Source: Bacteroidaceae bacterium
GTDB taxonomy: Bacteria; Bacteroidota; Bacteroidia; Bacteroidales; Bacteroidaceae
Reading direction: 5' to 3'
DNA: 64,000 nucleotides
Assembly: GCA_017429525.1 (NCBI GenBank)
Contig: JAFROT010000030.1
Coordinates: forward strand, 1-64,000
Below are positions 52,273-60,447 of the stretch, one piece after another. A model generated the notes under the pieces. The model had not been told where the DNA came from, did not search any database, and saw only the letters and a list, made by a program, of their open reading frames with translations. The stretch's first letter is position 1, and each line of letters begins with the position of its first letter. A program made the position numbers and the translations under genes.

Positions 52273-53187
52273 TTATTCAGCAGACCTGTTCCTGAGGAAT
52301 TGAATGAGGTCTTTAGGGTAATTTGTTTCTATGATGGTGAAGCCTTGGCCGACGAGCCATCCCCAGCCTTCCGCGGGGCTGCGGAAGATGGAGGCCTCAT
52401 CGTCGTGCCCAGCCGTGTGGCGTGGCCAGGTTGAGGCCACGAAAGCGCGTGAGCCGGAAGCTAAGACGTGGGGCAAGAGGCGATAGCTCTCGGTGTCGAG
52501 CGATTCCATGCGAAACTGAAAGGCCACGGGGTGCAGCTCGCGCAGGAAGGTATCGACGTAATCGGTGAGATAGGGTATCCGATCTTCGATGACTGGACAA
52601 TAGACGACGCTATCGAGCGCTGTCCCAAAAATGCGCCGCGCTTTCTCGTAAGGCCAGTTGAGCACGAAGACCGCCTCTTGAAGGGCATCGTGGCGGCGCA
52701 GTATGTCGAGCAACTCGCGGACGGTCGTTCCTTCGCTGTTCCCTGGAAGGTCTATGCCGGCCTTATCTAAATAAAGGTAAGCGTGTCCTTTGGCTTCGTT
52801 GATGAAATCGTCTAATGTCGGCACTATGAACGGCGTGCTCTGTCCCCAGTTTGTCTTGAGGCGCAGCTGTCTGATCTCGTCCAAAGTCATGTCGGCTATA
52901 GTGCCGCTGCCATTGGTCGTTCGGTCCACGGTGGCATCGTGCATCATGATGTAATGCCCGTCGCGCGTTCGGCGGACGTCTGTCTCTATAAGGTCTGCTC
53001 CGAAGAAGATGGCGTTGCGCAACCCTTGAATGGAATTCTCAGGAGCATAGATCCAGTCGGCCCGATGAGCCGCCACGAAGATATGCCCGTCGGCCTGCGG
53101 CTCACGCAGATTGCGCAGCTGACCTTGCGCTGATGAAGGTGTCATCAGAACGGCTGTGAGAAAAAGACTTGCCAGCAAACGTTTCAT
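52273..53187 (-). CDS. Secreted glycerophosphodiester phosphodiesterase
   Basis: The 304-aa protein starts at MKRLLASLFLTAVLMTPSSA (signal peptide). GDPD-family residues are evident: VAAHRADWIYAPENSIQGL, DLIETDVRRTRDGHYIMMHD and the following DRTTNGSG. These supply the catalytic His pair and the Ca/Mg-binding Glu-Asp residues. It should cleave glycerophosphodiesters to glycerol-3-phosphate and an alcohol outside the cytoplasm. A longer frame to 53253 lacks the signal peptide at its start and is less likely. It sits 28 bp after the rhodanese-MBL gene. Confidence 0.88.
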   Translation of the reverse strand: MKRLLASLFLTAVLMTPSSAQGQLRNLREPQADGHIFVAAHRADWIYAPENSIQGLRNAIFFGADLIETDVRRTRDGHYIMMHDATVDRTTNGSGTIADMTLDEIRQLRLKTNWGQSTPFIVPTLDDFINEAKGHAYLYLDKAGIDLPGNSEGTTVRELLDILRRHDALQEAVFVLNWPYEKARRIFGTALDSVVYCPVIEDRIPYLTDYVDTFLRELHPVAFQFRMESLDTESYRLLPHVLASGSRAFVASTWPRHTAGHDDEASIFRSPAEGWGWLVGQGFTIIETNYPKDLIQFLRNRSAE

Positions 53188-53215
53188 GGGTTTCAGGGTG
53201 ATGAATAAAAAGGTA

Positions 53216-54265
53216 TTATTCGTAGTGGCGGATGCGGACGTCGATGCCCTCAAGTTGGGCGGGGACGCTGGTCACGTCGGTCTGGCCGTAGTGGTAGGGG
53301 AAGAGGACTTTGGGGCGGACCGTCTTCGCGGCTTTCACCAGTTGGTCGGTGGTCATCGTGTAAGGCTGGTTACAGGGCAGGAAGGCGATGTCGATGTCCT
53401 TGATGTCGGCCATCTCGGGGATGTCCTCTGTGTCGCCTGCGATGTAGATGCGCAGACCGTCGAGGGTGAGGATGTAGCCATTGTCGCGTCCCTTTGGGTG
53501 GAACTGCAGATGACCTTCCGTTGTGTTGTAGGCAGGCACGGCCTCGACGGTGATGTCGTCGGCGAGCTGGAGCTTGTCGCCATTCATCATGGCTTGACCG
53601 CTGCCGTACATCTCGGTGCAGCGCTTGTTCATAATGAGTTGTGTCGTCTCGGACGTCAGCGTGCCGAGGGCAGCCTTGTCGAAGTGGTCGCCGTGCTCGT
53701 GGGTGACGAGGAAGTAGTCGGCCTTGGGCATCGAGGTGTAGTCTATGGTCTTGTTGCCAAGCTTCGATACGGGGTCAACCATGATCTCGCGGCCGTCGTA
53801 GTCGATGCGGATGCTGGCGTGGACGAGGGCGTGGAACTTAACGGTCTTGCCGCTCCGGGTCTTGAACACATCGATTTCATAGGTGTCGGTGGTCACGGGC
53901 TTCTGTGCTCCTTTCCATGCCATGATGCCTCCCTTGAGGTTCACGCACCGGAAACCTTCTTCCGCCAGCCGATTGGAGGCGCTGGCCGAGCGGCGTCCGC
54001 TGCGGCAGTAGACGGCGATGGCCTTGTCGGCAGGCAGTGCGGCCTTCGCCTTCTCGATGAAATCGTCCTGACTCTGGTCGATGTTGATGGCTCCGGGGAT
54101 GTGTCCCTCCTGGAACTCGCTGGCCGTGCGCACGTCGAGCAGCACGACGTCGGCCTCGTCAATAAGCTTCGCGAACGCCTCGACGTCAGCATTCTCGTAA
54201 TTCTGTTGGCCGCAGGCAGAGCCTAATCCTATGGCAGCCATGAGGCAAGCAATAATCTTTTTCAT
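53216..54265 (-). CDS. Rhodanese / metallo-beta-lactamase-fold fusion, predicted lipoprotein
   Basis: The 349-aa protein starts MKKIIACLMAAIGLGSACGQ, with a lipobox-like GSAC, so it is probably a lipoprotein. Residues about 25-118 are a rhodanese domain with the active-site loop VYCRSGRRSAS (Cys present). Residues about 130-349 are an MBL fold close to UlaG/YtkL-type hydrolases, with THEHGDHFDK, IYIAGDTEDIPEM and a late histidine (LFPYHYGQTD). The order rhodanese then MBL is the reverse of bacterial persulfide dioxygenase-rhodanese fusions. A role in handling sulfur or a small metabolite in the periplasm is possible but unproven. It lies 28 bp after the flippase gene. Confidence 0.85.
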   Translation of the reverse strand: MKKIIACLMAAIGLGSACGQQNYENADVEAFAKLIDEADVVLLDVRTASEFQEGHIPGAINIDQSQDDFIEKAKAALPADKAIAVYCRSGRRSASASNRLAEEGFRCVNLKGGIMAWKGAQKPVTTDTYEIDVFKTRSGKTVKFHALVHASIRIDYDGREIMVDPVSKLGNKTIDYTSMPKADYFLVTHEHGDHFDKAALGTLTSETTQLIMNKRCTEMYGSGQAMMNGDKLQLADDITVEAVPAYNTTEGHLQFHPKGRDNGYILTLDGLRIYIAGDTEDIPEMADIKDIDIAFLPCNQPYTMTTDQLVKAAKTVRPKVLFPYHYGQTDVTSVPAQLEGIDVRIRHYE

Positions 54266-54293
54266 TGTGGATGATTATCTGTGTTTGTAAGTG

Positions 54294-56144
54294 TTATTTC
54301 TTCTTGAAGATATACGCTATGCTCTCGCGAAGTATTTGGGCCCGGGCAATCCAGAGGCTACCGACGTAAAGGACGACGGCGATGACGATGCGGAGGCACA
54401 TACGGAGCCACGAGATGGGAAGTGACTGGGTGGCGAAGTAGGCGACGGCCATCACGGCGAGGGCGAAGACGAAGAAGGGTGCGATGTCCTTCAGGGCGTG
54501 CCACCAGCGGAGGCCTATGAGACGACGGGCGCAGGCCTGCCAGACGAACAGCCAGGCGATGTTCAGGGCGACATAGAAGATGACCATCTCGTGGAGACCG
54601 TAGCCCAAGGCGTGCAAGACGATGATGCCGCCCCAAACGAAGGCGCAGTTCAACAGGCCGATGACCATATTGATAGTAGAACGCCCGCGCGAGATGACGA
54701 GGTTGCTGTAGAGCGTCACCACGGGCGAGAAGGCGCCGTAGACGCAGAGCATGGACAGCAGCAGCGCACTGTCATGCCACTTCTCGCCGGCCAACAGTAC
54801 GATGAAGTCTTCGGCGATGAGGGCTAGGCCCAGGAGGCAGGGGAAGGAGACGAAACAGGTGAAACGGAGGAGTTTGCGGAAGACGACAGCAGGCCCACCC
54901 TCAGCAGACCCACCCCCGACCTTACCCGTCCTCAGCAGAGGAGTTCTTGAAGTGTCAAGCGTCCCTTTGGGTCGAGCGCTGCTTCGGTCGCTCAGGACGG
55001 CTTGACATTTAGTCAACCCGATATTTCCTTCGCTACCCGTGAGGGAGGGGAGAGGCTGCGCAGAGTATTCTTCATTCAATCCGGAGGGCTCCCCTTCCTC
55101 ACGGGAGGGGTCGGGGGTGGGTCTGCTGGGGGTTTGTCTGCTACTTTCCCTCAGCACCGGTTGTGCCACGCCCTGCACCATGCCTCCGATAGTGGCGATG
55201 GCCATATCGTCCCATTTGCGGGCGTTGCTATAGATGCCGGCAAGATGTCCGCCAGGATAGAAACGGTTGAGGAGGACGCCAAAGGCATTGTTGTTCAGTT
55301 GGAAAGCGAGGCTGTTGATGAGGAGCTTTGACGAGAAGCCGAACATCTGCCAGGCAGGACGAAGAAGAGTGAAAAGTGAAAGAATGAAAAGTGAAAAATA
55401 AGCTTTACTCTTGGACATAGAAAGCCCTTGTAACTTATATTTTTCACTTTTCATTCTTTCACTTTTCACTTCTTTCTGCACCGCAGGAAGACTCGGTCGC
55501 CACGGTGAAAACGCCCAGGCGAAGGCGGTGACGGAGGCCACGTAAACCAGGCTCTGGGCGGCTAAGCCCCAATAGGCGAAACCGGCGTAGGCGAGGCAGA
55601 CGCCGACGATGCCCGAGAGGGTGATGGAGGCCATCTGCATGATGCTGGTCTGCTTCACCATCAGATGGCCGAAGAGGTATGCCCGCTGGGCGGTGCCGAA
55701 GCACGAGAACACGAAGCCGAGGAAGGCAAAACGTCCGAGGGGGCAGAGGACGGGTTCGTTGTAGAAATCGGCAATCAGCGGGGCGGCAAAGAAGAGGAGG
55801 ACGTAGAGCACGAGGCCCACGATGACGTTGAACCAGAAGACGGCGTTATACTCCTCATGCGTCGGTTCGCTCTTGTTGGCCAAGGCCGCCGTGAAACCGC
55901 TCTCCTGCAGCACGCTGGCGATATTCGAGAAGATGACCAGGGCGGCCATCTTACCATAGTCGTCAGGGTCGAGGATATTGATGAGCCAAAGGCCGAACAA
56001 AGCCCCCAACAGCTGTACTATGCCGTTGCTGAAGCCTCCCCAGATGAGGCCTTGGGCGGTGCGGCGCTTTAAGGACAGACCCCCTCCCCGTTCCTCCTCA
56101 AGGGGGAGAGTGGAATGTGTTTGAGAGGGAGAAATCTTTTTCAT
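54294..56144 (-). CDS. Polysaccharide flippase (Wzx/PST family) with in-frame repeat insertions
   Basis: The 616-aa polytopic protein is of the oligosaccharide flippase type: GLIWGGFSNGIVQLLGALFG, DYGKMAALVIFSNIASVLQE and a C-terminal domain with about seven membrane segments. Typical members have 470-500 aa. The extra length comes from repeats: residues about 12-27 (LPLEEERGGGLSL), 222-260 (VKSERMKSEKYKLQ..SFTLFILS-like, 55361-55472) and 335-420 (RPTPDPSREEGEPSG..GKVGGGSAEGG, 54891-55140). Each inserts between membrane segments without closing the frame. The gene should move lipid-linked sugar units across the membrane. It starts in a tandem array that also reaches gltX. Confidence 0.85.
   Translation of the reverse strand: MKKISPSQTHSTLPLEEERGGGLSLKRRTAQGLIWGGFSNGIVQLLGALFGLWLINILDPDDYGKMAALVIFSNIASVLQESGFTAALANKSEPTHEEYNAVFWFNVIVGLVLYVLLFFAAPLIADFYNEPVLCPLGRFAFLGFVFSCFGTAQRAYLFGHLMVKQTSIMQMASITLSGIVGVCLAYAGFAYWGLAAQSLVYVASVTAFAWAFSPWRPSLPAVQKEVKSERMKSEKYKLQGLSMSKSKAYFSLFILSLFTLLRPAWQMFGFSSKLLINSLAFQLNNNAFGVLLNRFYPGGHLAGIYSNARKWDDMAIATIGGMVQGVAQPVLRESSRQTPSRPTPDPSREEGEPSGLNEEYSAQPLPSLTGSEGNIGLTKCQAVLSDRSSARPKGTLDTSRTPLLRTGKVGGGSAEGGPAVVFRKLLRFTCFVSFPCLLGLALIAEDFIVLLAGEKWHDSALLLSMLCVYGAFSPVVTLYSNLVISRGRSTINMVIGLLNCAFVWGGIIVLHALGYGLHEMVIFYVALNIAWLFVWQACARRLIGLRWWHALKDIAPFFVFALAVMAVAYFATQSLPISWLRMCLRIVIAVVLYVGSLWIARAQILRESIAYIFKKK
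54891..55140. repeat. Large GC-rich repeat insertion in the flippase gene
   Basis: CCCACCCCCGACCTTACCC on one side and CGGGAGGGGTCGGGGGTGGG on the other enclose about 210 bp that contains a further inner pair (CTACCCGTGAGGGAGGGG). The block adds about 84 codons, all open, in the loop before VFRKLLRFTCF. Confidence 0.75.
55361..55472. repeat. 34-bp-arm inverted repeat in the flippase gene
   Basis: The left arm GTGAAAAGTGAAAGAATGAA (from 55369) is matched almost perfectly by the pyrimidine arm TTCATTCTTTCACTTTTCAC (to 55470). The arms are 34-36 bp and enclose a core containing CTCTTGGACATAGAAAGCCC. The element is in frame. Confidence 0.85.
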
Positions 56145-56515
56145 AGGGGAATCGTGCTGCCTTCTTATCTATACCTGAGGGTATCTACCCTCCCCTTTGA
56201 GGAAGAGAGCGGACTGTGCTTGAGAGGGAGAGCTCTTTTTCATAGGGGAACCGTGTTGCCTTCTTCTCTACACCTGAAGGTATCTACTCTCCCCCTTGAG
56301 AGGGGAGAGTGGAATGTGTTTGAGAGGGAGAAATCTTTTTCATAGGGGAACCGTGCTGCCTTCTTATCTACACCTGAAGGTGTCTACTCTCCCCCTTGAG
56401 GAAGAGAGTGGACTGTGCTTGAGAGGGAGAGCTCTTTTTCATCGGGGAACCGTGTTGCCTTCTTCTCTACACCTGAAGGTATCTACTCTCCCCCTTGAGG
56501 GGGAGCGGGGAGGGG
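56100..56515. repeat. 99/100-bp tandem array covering the flippase start region
   Basis: Four units with spacings of 99, 100 and 99 bp are read on the minus strand. Each holds CCCCTATGAAAAAG (or CCCCGATG in the outermost) followed by codons like those at the flippase N-terminus: MKKISPSQTHS in two units, MKKSSPSQAQS in the other two. The start-like ATGs are at 56144, 56243, 56343 and 56442. Units alternate between two types, giving a 199-bp higher-order period. The outer end merges with the 3' end of gltX. Between units is a CTCCCCCTTGAG palindrome. Confidence 0.85.
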
Positions 56516-58069
56516 GTCTGCTTCAATCGCAAATTCCATCCTCCTGAGCACCTCCTCCTTACCGAGGAAGGCAGCGAGGCCGTACATATCGGGACCTTGA
56601 CCTTCGCCGACGAGGCAGACACGCCAAGCGTTCCAGGGCTTGATGCCCGTCTGCTCGACCCACGGGTCGACAACGGCCTTCTGACCTTCGACCGAGAAAT
56701 CGTCGATGGAGGCCAGGACGTCGTGCAGCTGTTGCATCTCGGCGGCCGTCTCGGGCTTCCAGTTCTTCTTGATGAACTTATCCTCGCGATTGAACTCGGT
56801 CGGTGCCACGAAGAAGAAGCGGCAGAGGGGCCAGAGGTCGCTGACGAACGAGATGTTGCGCTTCTTCGTGCCCTCCTTCGTCTCGTACTCGATGACCTTG
56901 GACTTCATCATGCCTACGACCTGGGCTGCACGCTCCTCCGAGCAATCTATGCCCTGTTCCTTCAGCAGCTTGACGAAGGCGGGCGCCCACTGCTCGTCGG
57001 TGAGCTTCATCAGGTATTCGCGGTTGAACCAGAAGCCTTTGACATAGTCGAAGCGTGCGCCGTTCTTCGAGCACTTCTCGAGGTTGAACTTCTGGATGAG
57101 CTCGTCCATCGACAGGATCTCCTGATCGTCGCCGGGGTTCCAGCCGAGCAGGGCAAGGAAGTTGACCACGGCCTCGGGCAGATAGCCCTTCTCGCGATAG
57201 CCGCTGCTGATCTCGCCGCTCTTGGGGTCGTGCCATTCGAGTGGGAAGACGGGGAAGCCGAGGCGGTCGCCGTCGCGCTTCGAGAGCTTGCCTTTGCCGT
57301 CGGGCTTCAGCAGCAGCGGCAGATGGGCGAAGCGCGGCATCGTGTCTTGCCAGCCGAAAGCGCGGTAGAGCAGCACGTGGAGCGGTGCCGACGGCAGCCA
57401 CTCCTCGCCGCGGATGACGTGCGTCACCTCCATCAAGTGGTCGTCGACGATGTTGGCCAAATGGTAGGTCGGCAGCTGGTCGGCGCTCTTCCACAGCACC
57501 TTATCGTCGAGGATCGAGCTGTTGATGCAGACGTCGCCGCGAATGATGTCGTCGACGTGTACATCCTCGCCCGGTTCGATGAGGAAGCGGACGACGTAGG
57601 GGTGACCCTCAGCGATGAGGCGGTCGGTCTCTTCTTTACCTAAAGTCAGCGAGTTGCGCATCTGTCCGCGGGTCGAGGCATCGTACTGGAAGTTCTCCAC
57701 CTGCTCGCGTTTGGCGGTCAGCTCCTCGGGCGTATCGAAGGCGATGTAGGCGCGTCCGGCATCGAGAAGTTGTTTGACATATTCCTTATAGATCTCCTTG
57801 CGCTCGCTCTGGCGGTAAGGGCCGTGGTCGCCGCCGAAGCTGACGCCCTCGTCGAACTTGATGCCGAGCCAGCGGAACGACTCCAGGATATATTCCTCGG
57901 CTCCGGGCACGAAGCGTGCAGAGTCAGTGTCCTCGATGCGGAAGATGAGCTCGCCGCCATGCTGGCGGGCGAAGAGATAGTTATACAAAGCTGTGCGGAC
58001 GCCGCCGATGTGGAGGGGTCCTGTGGGTGATGGCGCGAAGCGAACGCGCACTTTCTGAGCATTGTTCAT
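56483..58069 (-). CDS. gltX: Glutamyl-tRNA synthetase, C-terminus from repeat
   Basis: The 528-aa class I synthetase charges tRNA-Glu. The HIGH-type motif is [20 protein letters not shown] and the KMSKS-type motif is [16 protein letters not shown], both intact. Domain order and length are normal. The last 12 or so residues ([12 protein letters not shown]) and the stop codon come from the CTCCCCCTTGAGGGGGAG repeat that begins the neighbouring array, so the natural end has probably been replaced after MEFAIE. That part of the anticodon-binding domain is variable, so activity is likely kept. The start lies 26 bp after a TACCTTTG box. Confidence 0.95.
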   Translation of the reverse strand: MNNAQKVRVRFAPSPTGPLHIGGVRTALYNYLFARQHGGELIFRIEDTDSARFVPGAEEYILESFRWLGIKFDEGVSFGGDHGPYRQSERKEIYKEYVKQLLDAGRAYIAFDTPEELTAKREQVENFQYDASTRGQMRNSLTLGKEETDRLIAEGHPYVVRFLIEPGEDVHVDDIIRGDVCINSSILDDKVLWKSADQLPTYHLANIVDDHLMEVTHVIRGEEWLPSAPLHVLLYRAFGWQDTMPRFAHLPLLLKPDGKGKLSKRDGDRLGFPVFPLEWHDPKSGEISSGYREKGYLPEAVVNFLALLGWNPGDDQEILSMDELIQKFNLEKCSKNGARFDYVKGFWFNREYLMKLTDEQWAPAFVKLLKEQGIDCSEERAAQVVGMMKSKVIEYETKEGTKKRNISFVSDLWPLCRFFFVAPTEFNREDKFIKKNWKPETAAEMQQLHDVLASIDDFSVEGQKAVVDPWVEQTGIKPWNAWRVCLVGEGQGPDMYGLAAFLGKEEVLRRMEFAIEADPLPAPPQGGE

Positions 58070-58093
58070 GGGAAAATATATCTAAAAGTTTGT

Positions 58094-58239
58094 GCAAAGG
58101 TAGGAAAAAGTTTAGAGTTTCAGGGGCAGAGCGGCATGATATTTGCATATTCATCGACAATAATTGGCCTTTTTCGTGTCCTGAAATGAATTTTCGCCCT
58201 CCTCAGGCCCTATATCCCTAAACTTTTTCCTATCTTTGC
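58094..58239. promoter_or_regulatory. Mirror-image divergent promoters of gltX and the HD phosphodiesterase
   Basis: GCAAAGGTAGGAAAAAGTTT (from 58094) and AAACTTTTTCCTATCTTTGC (to 58239) are inverted copies over 22 bp with one mismatch. Each carries a -7 box: minus-strand TACCTTTG (58095-58102) for gltX and plus-strand TATCTTTG (58231-58238) for the phosphodiesterase. Shared sequence upstream of the boxes suggests a common regulator or a duplicated promoter. Confidence 0.7.
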
Positions 58240-58262
58240 GCCTGAAATAACCATCATTGCTT

Positions 58263-60371
58263 ATGAGTCGATTCAACAAGCCTCAAGAGATAGGGTGGCG
58301 CAATATCTTGGCCCAAATGCTGATAGCCATCGTGGCCATCACCATCATCGTCTGGTTCCTGCCCCGAGGAAGCCAGTCGTCCATGCATTTCGACGTAGGT
58401 CGCCCATGGCCCTACGGCCAGCTGATTGCTCCTTTCGACTTTCCCGTCTTCAAGACCGATGCCCAGCTGCAAGCCGAGCGCGACAGCATACGCCGCGTCT
58501 ACGAGCCTTACTTTGAGCTGGACCCGCAGGTGGAGCGTGTCCAGATGGCAGCGATGCGTGCTGAGATCCGCAACATGAGCGTCGGCGACCTGTCATACCC
58601 CCACCGCGCGTTCATCGAACAACGCGTACAGGACGTCTACAGCCGAGGCATCCTCAGCACAGACGACCTGGAGAAAGTGCACAACGACACGTGCCAGAAT
58701 GTGAAGGTCTACCAAGGTGCGACGTCACAGTCGCGGTCTATCCACGATCTGCTGTCGCAGAAAGAGGCCTACGAGCAGATCCTGGTCGGGGCAGACAGCG
58801 TAGGCATCGAACGCTCGAAGCTGCAGCGCCTGAACCTCAACAAGTATCTAGCGCCTAACCTCGTCTACGATGCAGAGAAGTCCGACAAAGAGTGGACCGA
58901 GCTCGAGAACTCGCTTTCGCCCAGTTCGGATATGGTGCTGGCCGGGCAAAGCATTATCGACCGAGGGAACATCATCAGGGAATACGACGCGCAGATTCTT
59001 GAGAGCTTCGAGCGCGCAACGGCTGCACGTAAGGGCACCAACCGCGAGAACAACCTTATCCTGCTCGGGCAGATTCTCTACGTGACGACCATCGTGCTCT
59101 GCCTCATCTGCTACTTCAATCTCTTCCGTCGCGACTACATCTCCAACGGACGTAGCGTCCTGTTGCTGTTCCTGCTGGTGCTGAGCTATCCGCTACTCAC
59201 GTCGTTCCTCGTCCGTCATACGCTGTTGTCGGTCTACCTGATTCCTTACACGATGCTACCTGTCTTCGTTCGCGTCTTCATGGATTCGCGAACGGCTTTC
59301 TTCACCCACGTCTGTACAATCCTGCTGTGCGCCCTCTCGCTCAAATATCCATTCGAATTTATCTCCACGCAACTCGTCGGTGGACTCGTGGCGATCTACA
59401 CACTGCGTGAGTTGTCGGAGCGCTCACAGATCTTCCGCACAGCCATCTTCGCGACCCTCGCGATGATTATCGTCTACGGGAGTATCGACCTCCTTCACGG
59501 CCGTGAGTTCATCGGCGAGAACAAGCTGACGCACCGCGATTTCGCCATCTATCAGCACATCATCTTCTCGGGCATCGTACTTTTGTTCGCCTATCCGCTG
59601 ATGTATCTGATCGAGCGCCTCTTCGGGTTCACCAGCAACGTGACGCTTGTCGAGTTGTCCAACGTGAACCGCGAGTTGCTGCGCAAGCTCTCGGAGGAAG
59701 CGCCAGGCACTTTCCAACACTCGATGCAGGTCTCTAATCTGGCCGCGGAGGTGGCGCTGAAGATAGGCGCCAAGAGCCAGCTCGTGCGTACGGGTGCTCT
59801 CTACCATGACATCGGTAAGATTCAGAATGCAGCCTTCTTCACAGAGAACCAGGCAGGCGGCATCAATCCACACAATCGCATCGACCTCAAGGAGAGTGCA
59901 CGCATCATCATCAACCATGTCAGCGACGGCGAGACGCTGGCCGACCGTCATCAACTGCCCCGTGTCATCCGCGACTTCATCACTACCCATCACGGCAAAG
60001 GACTCGCCAAATACTTCTATATCACTTATAAGAACCAGCACCCCGACGAAGTAGTCGACTACGCTGCGTTCTCCTATCCTGGTCCCGACCCCTTCACGGC
60101 CGAGCAAGCCATTCTGATGATGGCCGATGCCGTCGAAGCCTCAACCCGTTCGCTGAAAGAGTACACCGAGGAGAGCATTGCCGAACAGGTCGACCGAATC
60201 ATCGATACGCAAGTGGCTGAGGGTCATTTCGCCAACTGCCCCATCACCTTCCAGGATATCCAGACGGCCAAGGAAGTCTTCAAGGAGAAACTGAAGACGA
60301 TGTACCACACCCGCATCAGCTATCCAACCCTGGACAACAAGAACGAGGAAGAGAAAGCTGCCCCCAAATAG
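58263..60371 (+). CDS. PgpH-like 7TM HD-domain phosphodiesterase
   Basis: The 702-aa membrane protein has an N-terminal membrane anchor, an extracytoplasmic 7TMR-HDED region (about 45-270), seven membrane segments (about 275-470) and a C-terminal HD domain. The HD signature is visible: H in TFQHSMQVSNLA, HD in ALYHDIGKIQN, H in INHVSDGE, H in TTHHGKGLAKYF and D in LMMADAVEASTRS. Members of this family break down c-di-AMP. The start is ATG 58263; a TTG two codons earlier is less likely. It is followed after 76 bp by the hemerythrin-LuxR gene. Confidence 0.9.
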   Translation: MSRFNKPQEIGWRNILAQMLIAIVAITIIVWFLPRGSQSSMHFDVGRPWPYGQLIAPFDFPVFKTDAQLQAERDSIRRVYEPYFELDPQVERVQMAAMRAEIRNMSVGDLSYPHRAFIEQRVQDVYSRGILSTDDLEKVHNDTCQNVKVYQGATSQSRSIHDLLSQKEAYEQILVGADSVGIERSKLQRLNLNKYLAPNLVYDAEKSDKEWTELENSLSPSSDMVLAGQSIIDRGNIIREYDAQILESFERATAARKGTNRENNLILLGQILYVTTIVLCLICYFNLFRRDYISNGRSVLLLFLLVLSYPLLTSFLVRHTLLSVYLIPYTMLPVFVRVFMDSRTAFFTHVCTILLCALSLKYPFEFISTQLVGGLVAIYTLRELSERSQIFRTAIFATLAMIIVYGSIDLLHGREFIGENKLTHRDFAIYQHIIFSGIVLLFAYPLMYLIERLFGFTSNVTLVELSNVNRELLRKLSEEAPGTFQHSMQVSNLAAEVALKIGAKSQLVRTGALYHDIGKIQNAAFFTENQAGGINPHNRIDLKESARIIINHVSDGETLADRHQLPRVIRDFITTHHGKGLAKYFYITYKNQHPDEVVDYAAFSYPGPDPFTAEQAILMMADAVEASTRSLKEYTEESIAEQVDRIIDTQVAEGHFANCPITFQDIQTAKEVFKEKLKTMYHTRISYPTLDNKNEEEKAAPK

Positions 60372-60447
60372 CCAGCCTGTGAGTGCATAGCTGCCAACGA
60401 CGTGCTGCACGAGAAAGAACGAACAATCATAAAGAAAGGAATATCAG

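Noticed and set aside
56115..56547. Two plus-strand frames in the tandem array (MCLRGRNLFHRG type)
   Set aside because: They only reflect the repeat units and have no start signal or known domain.
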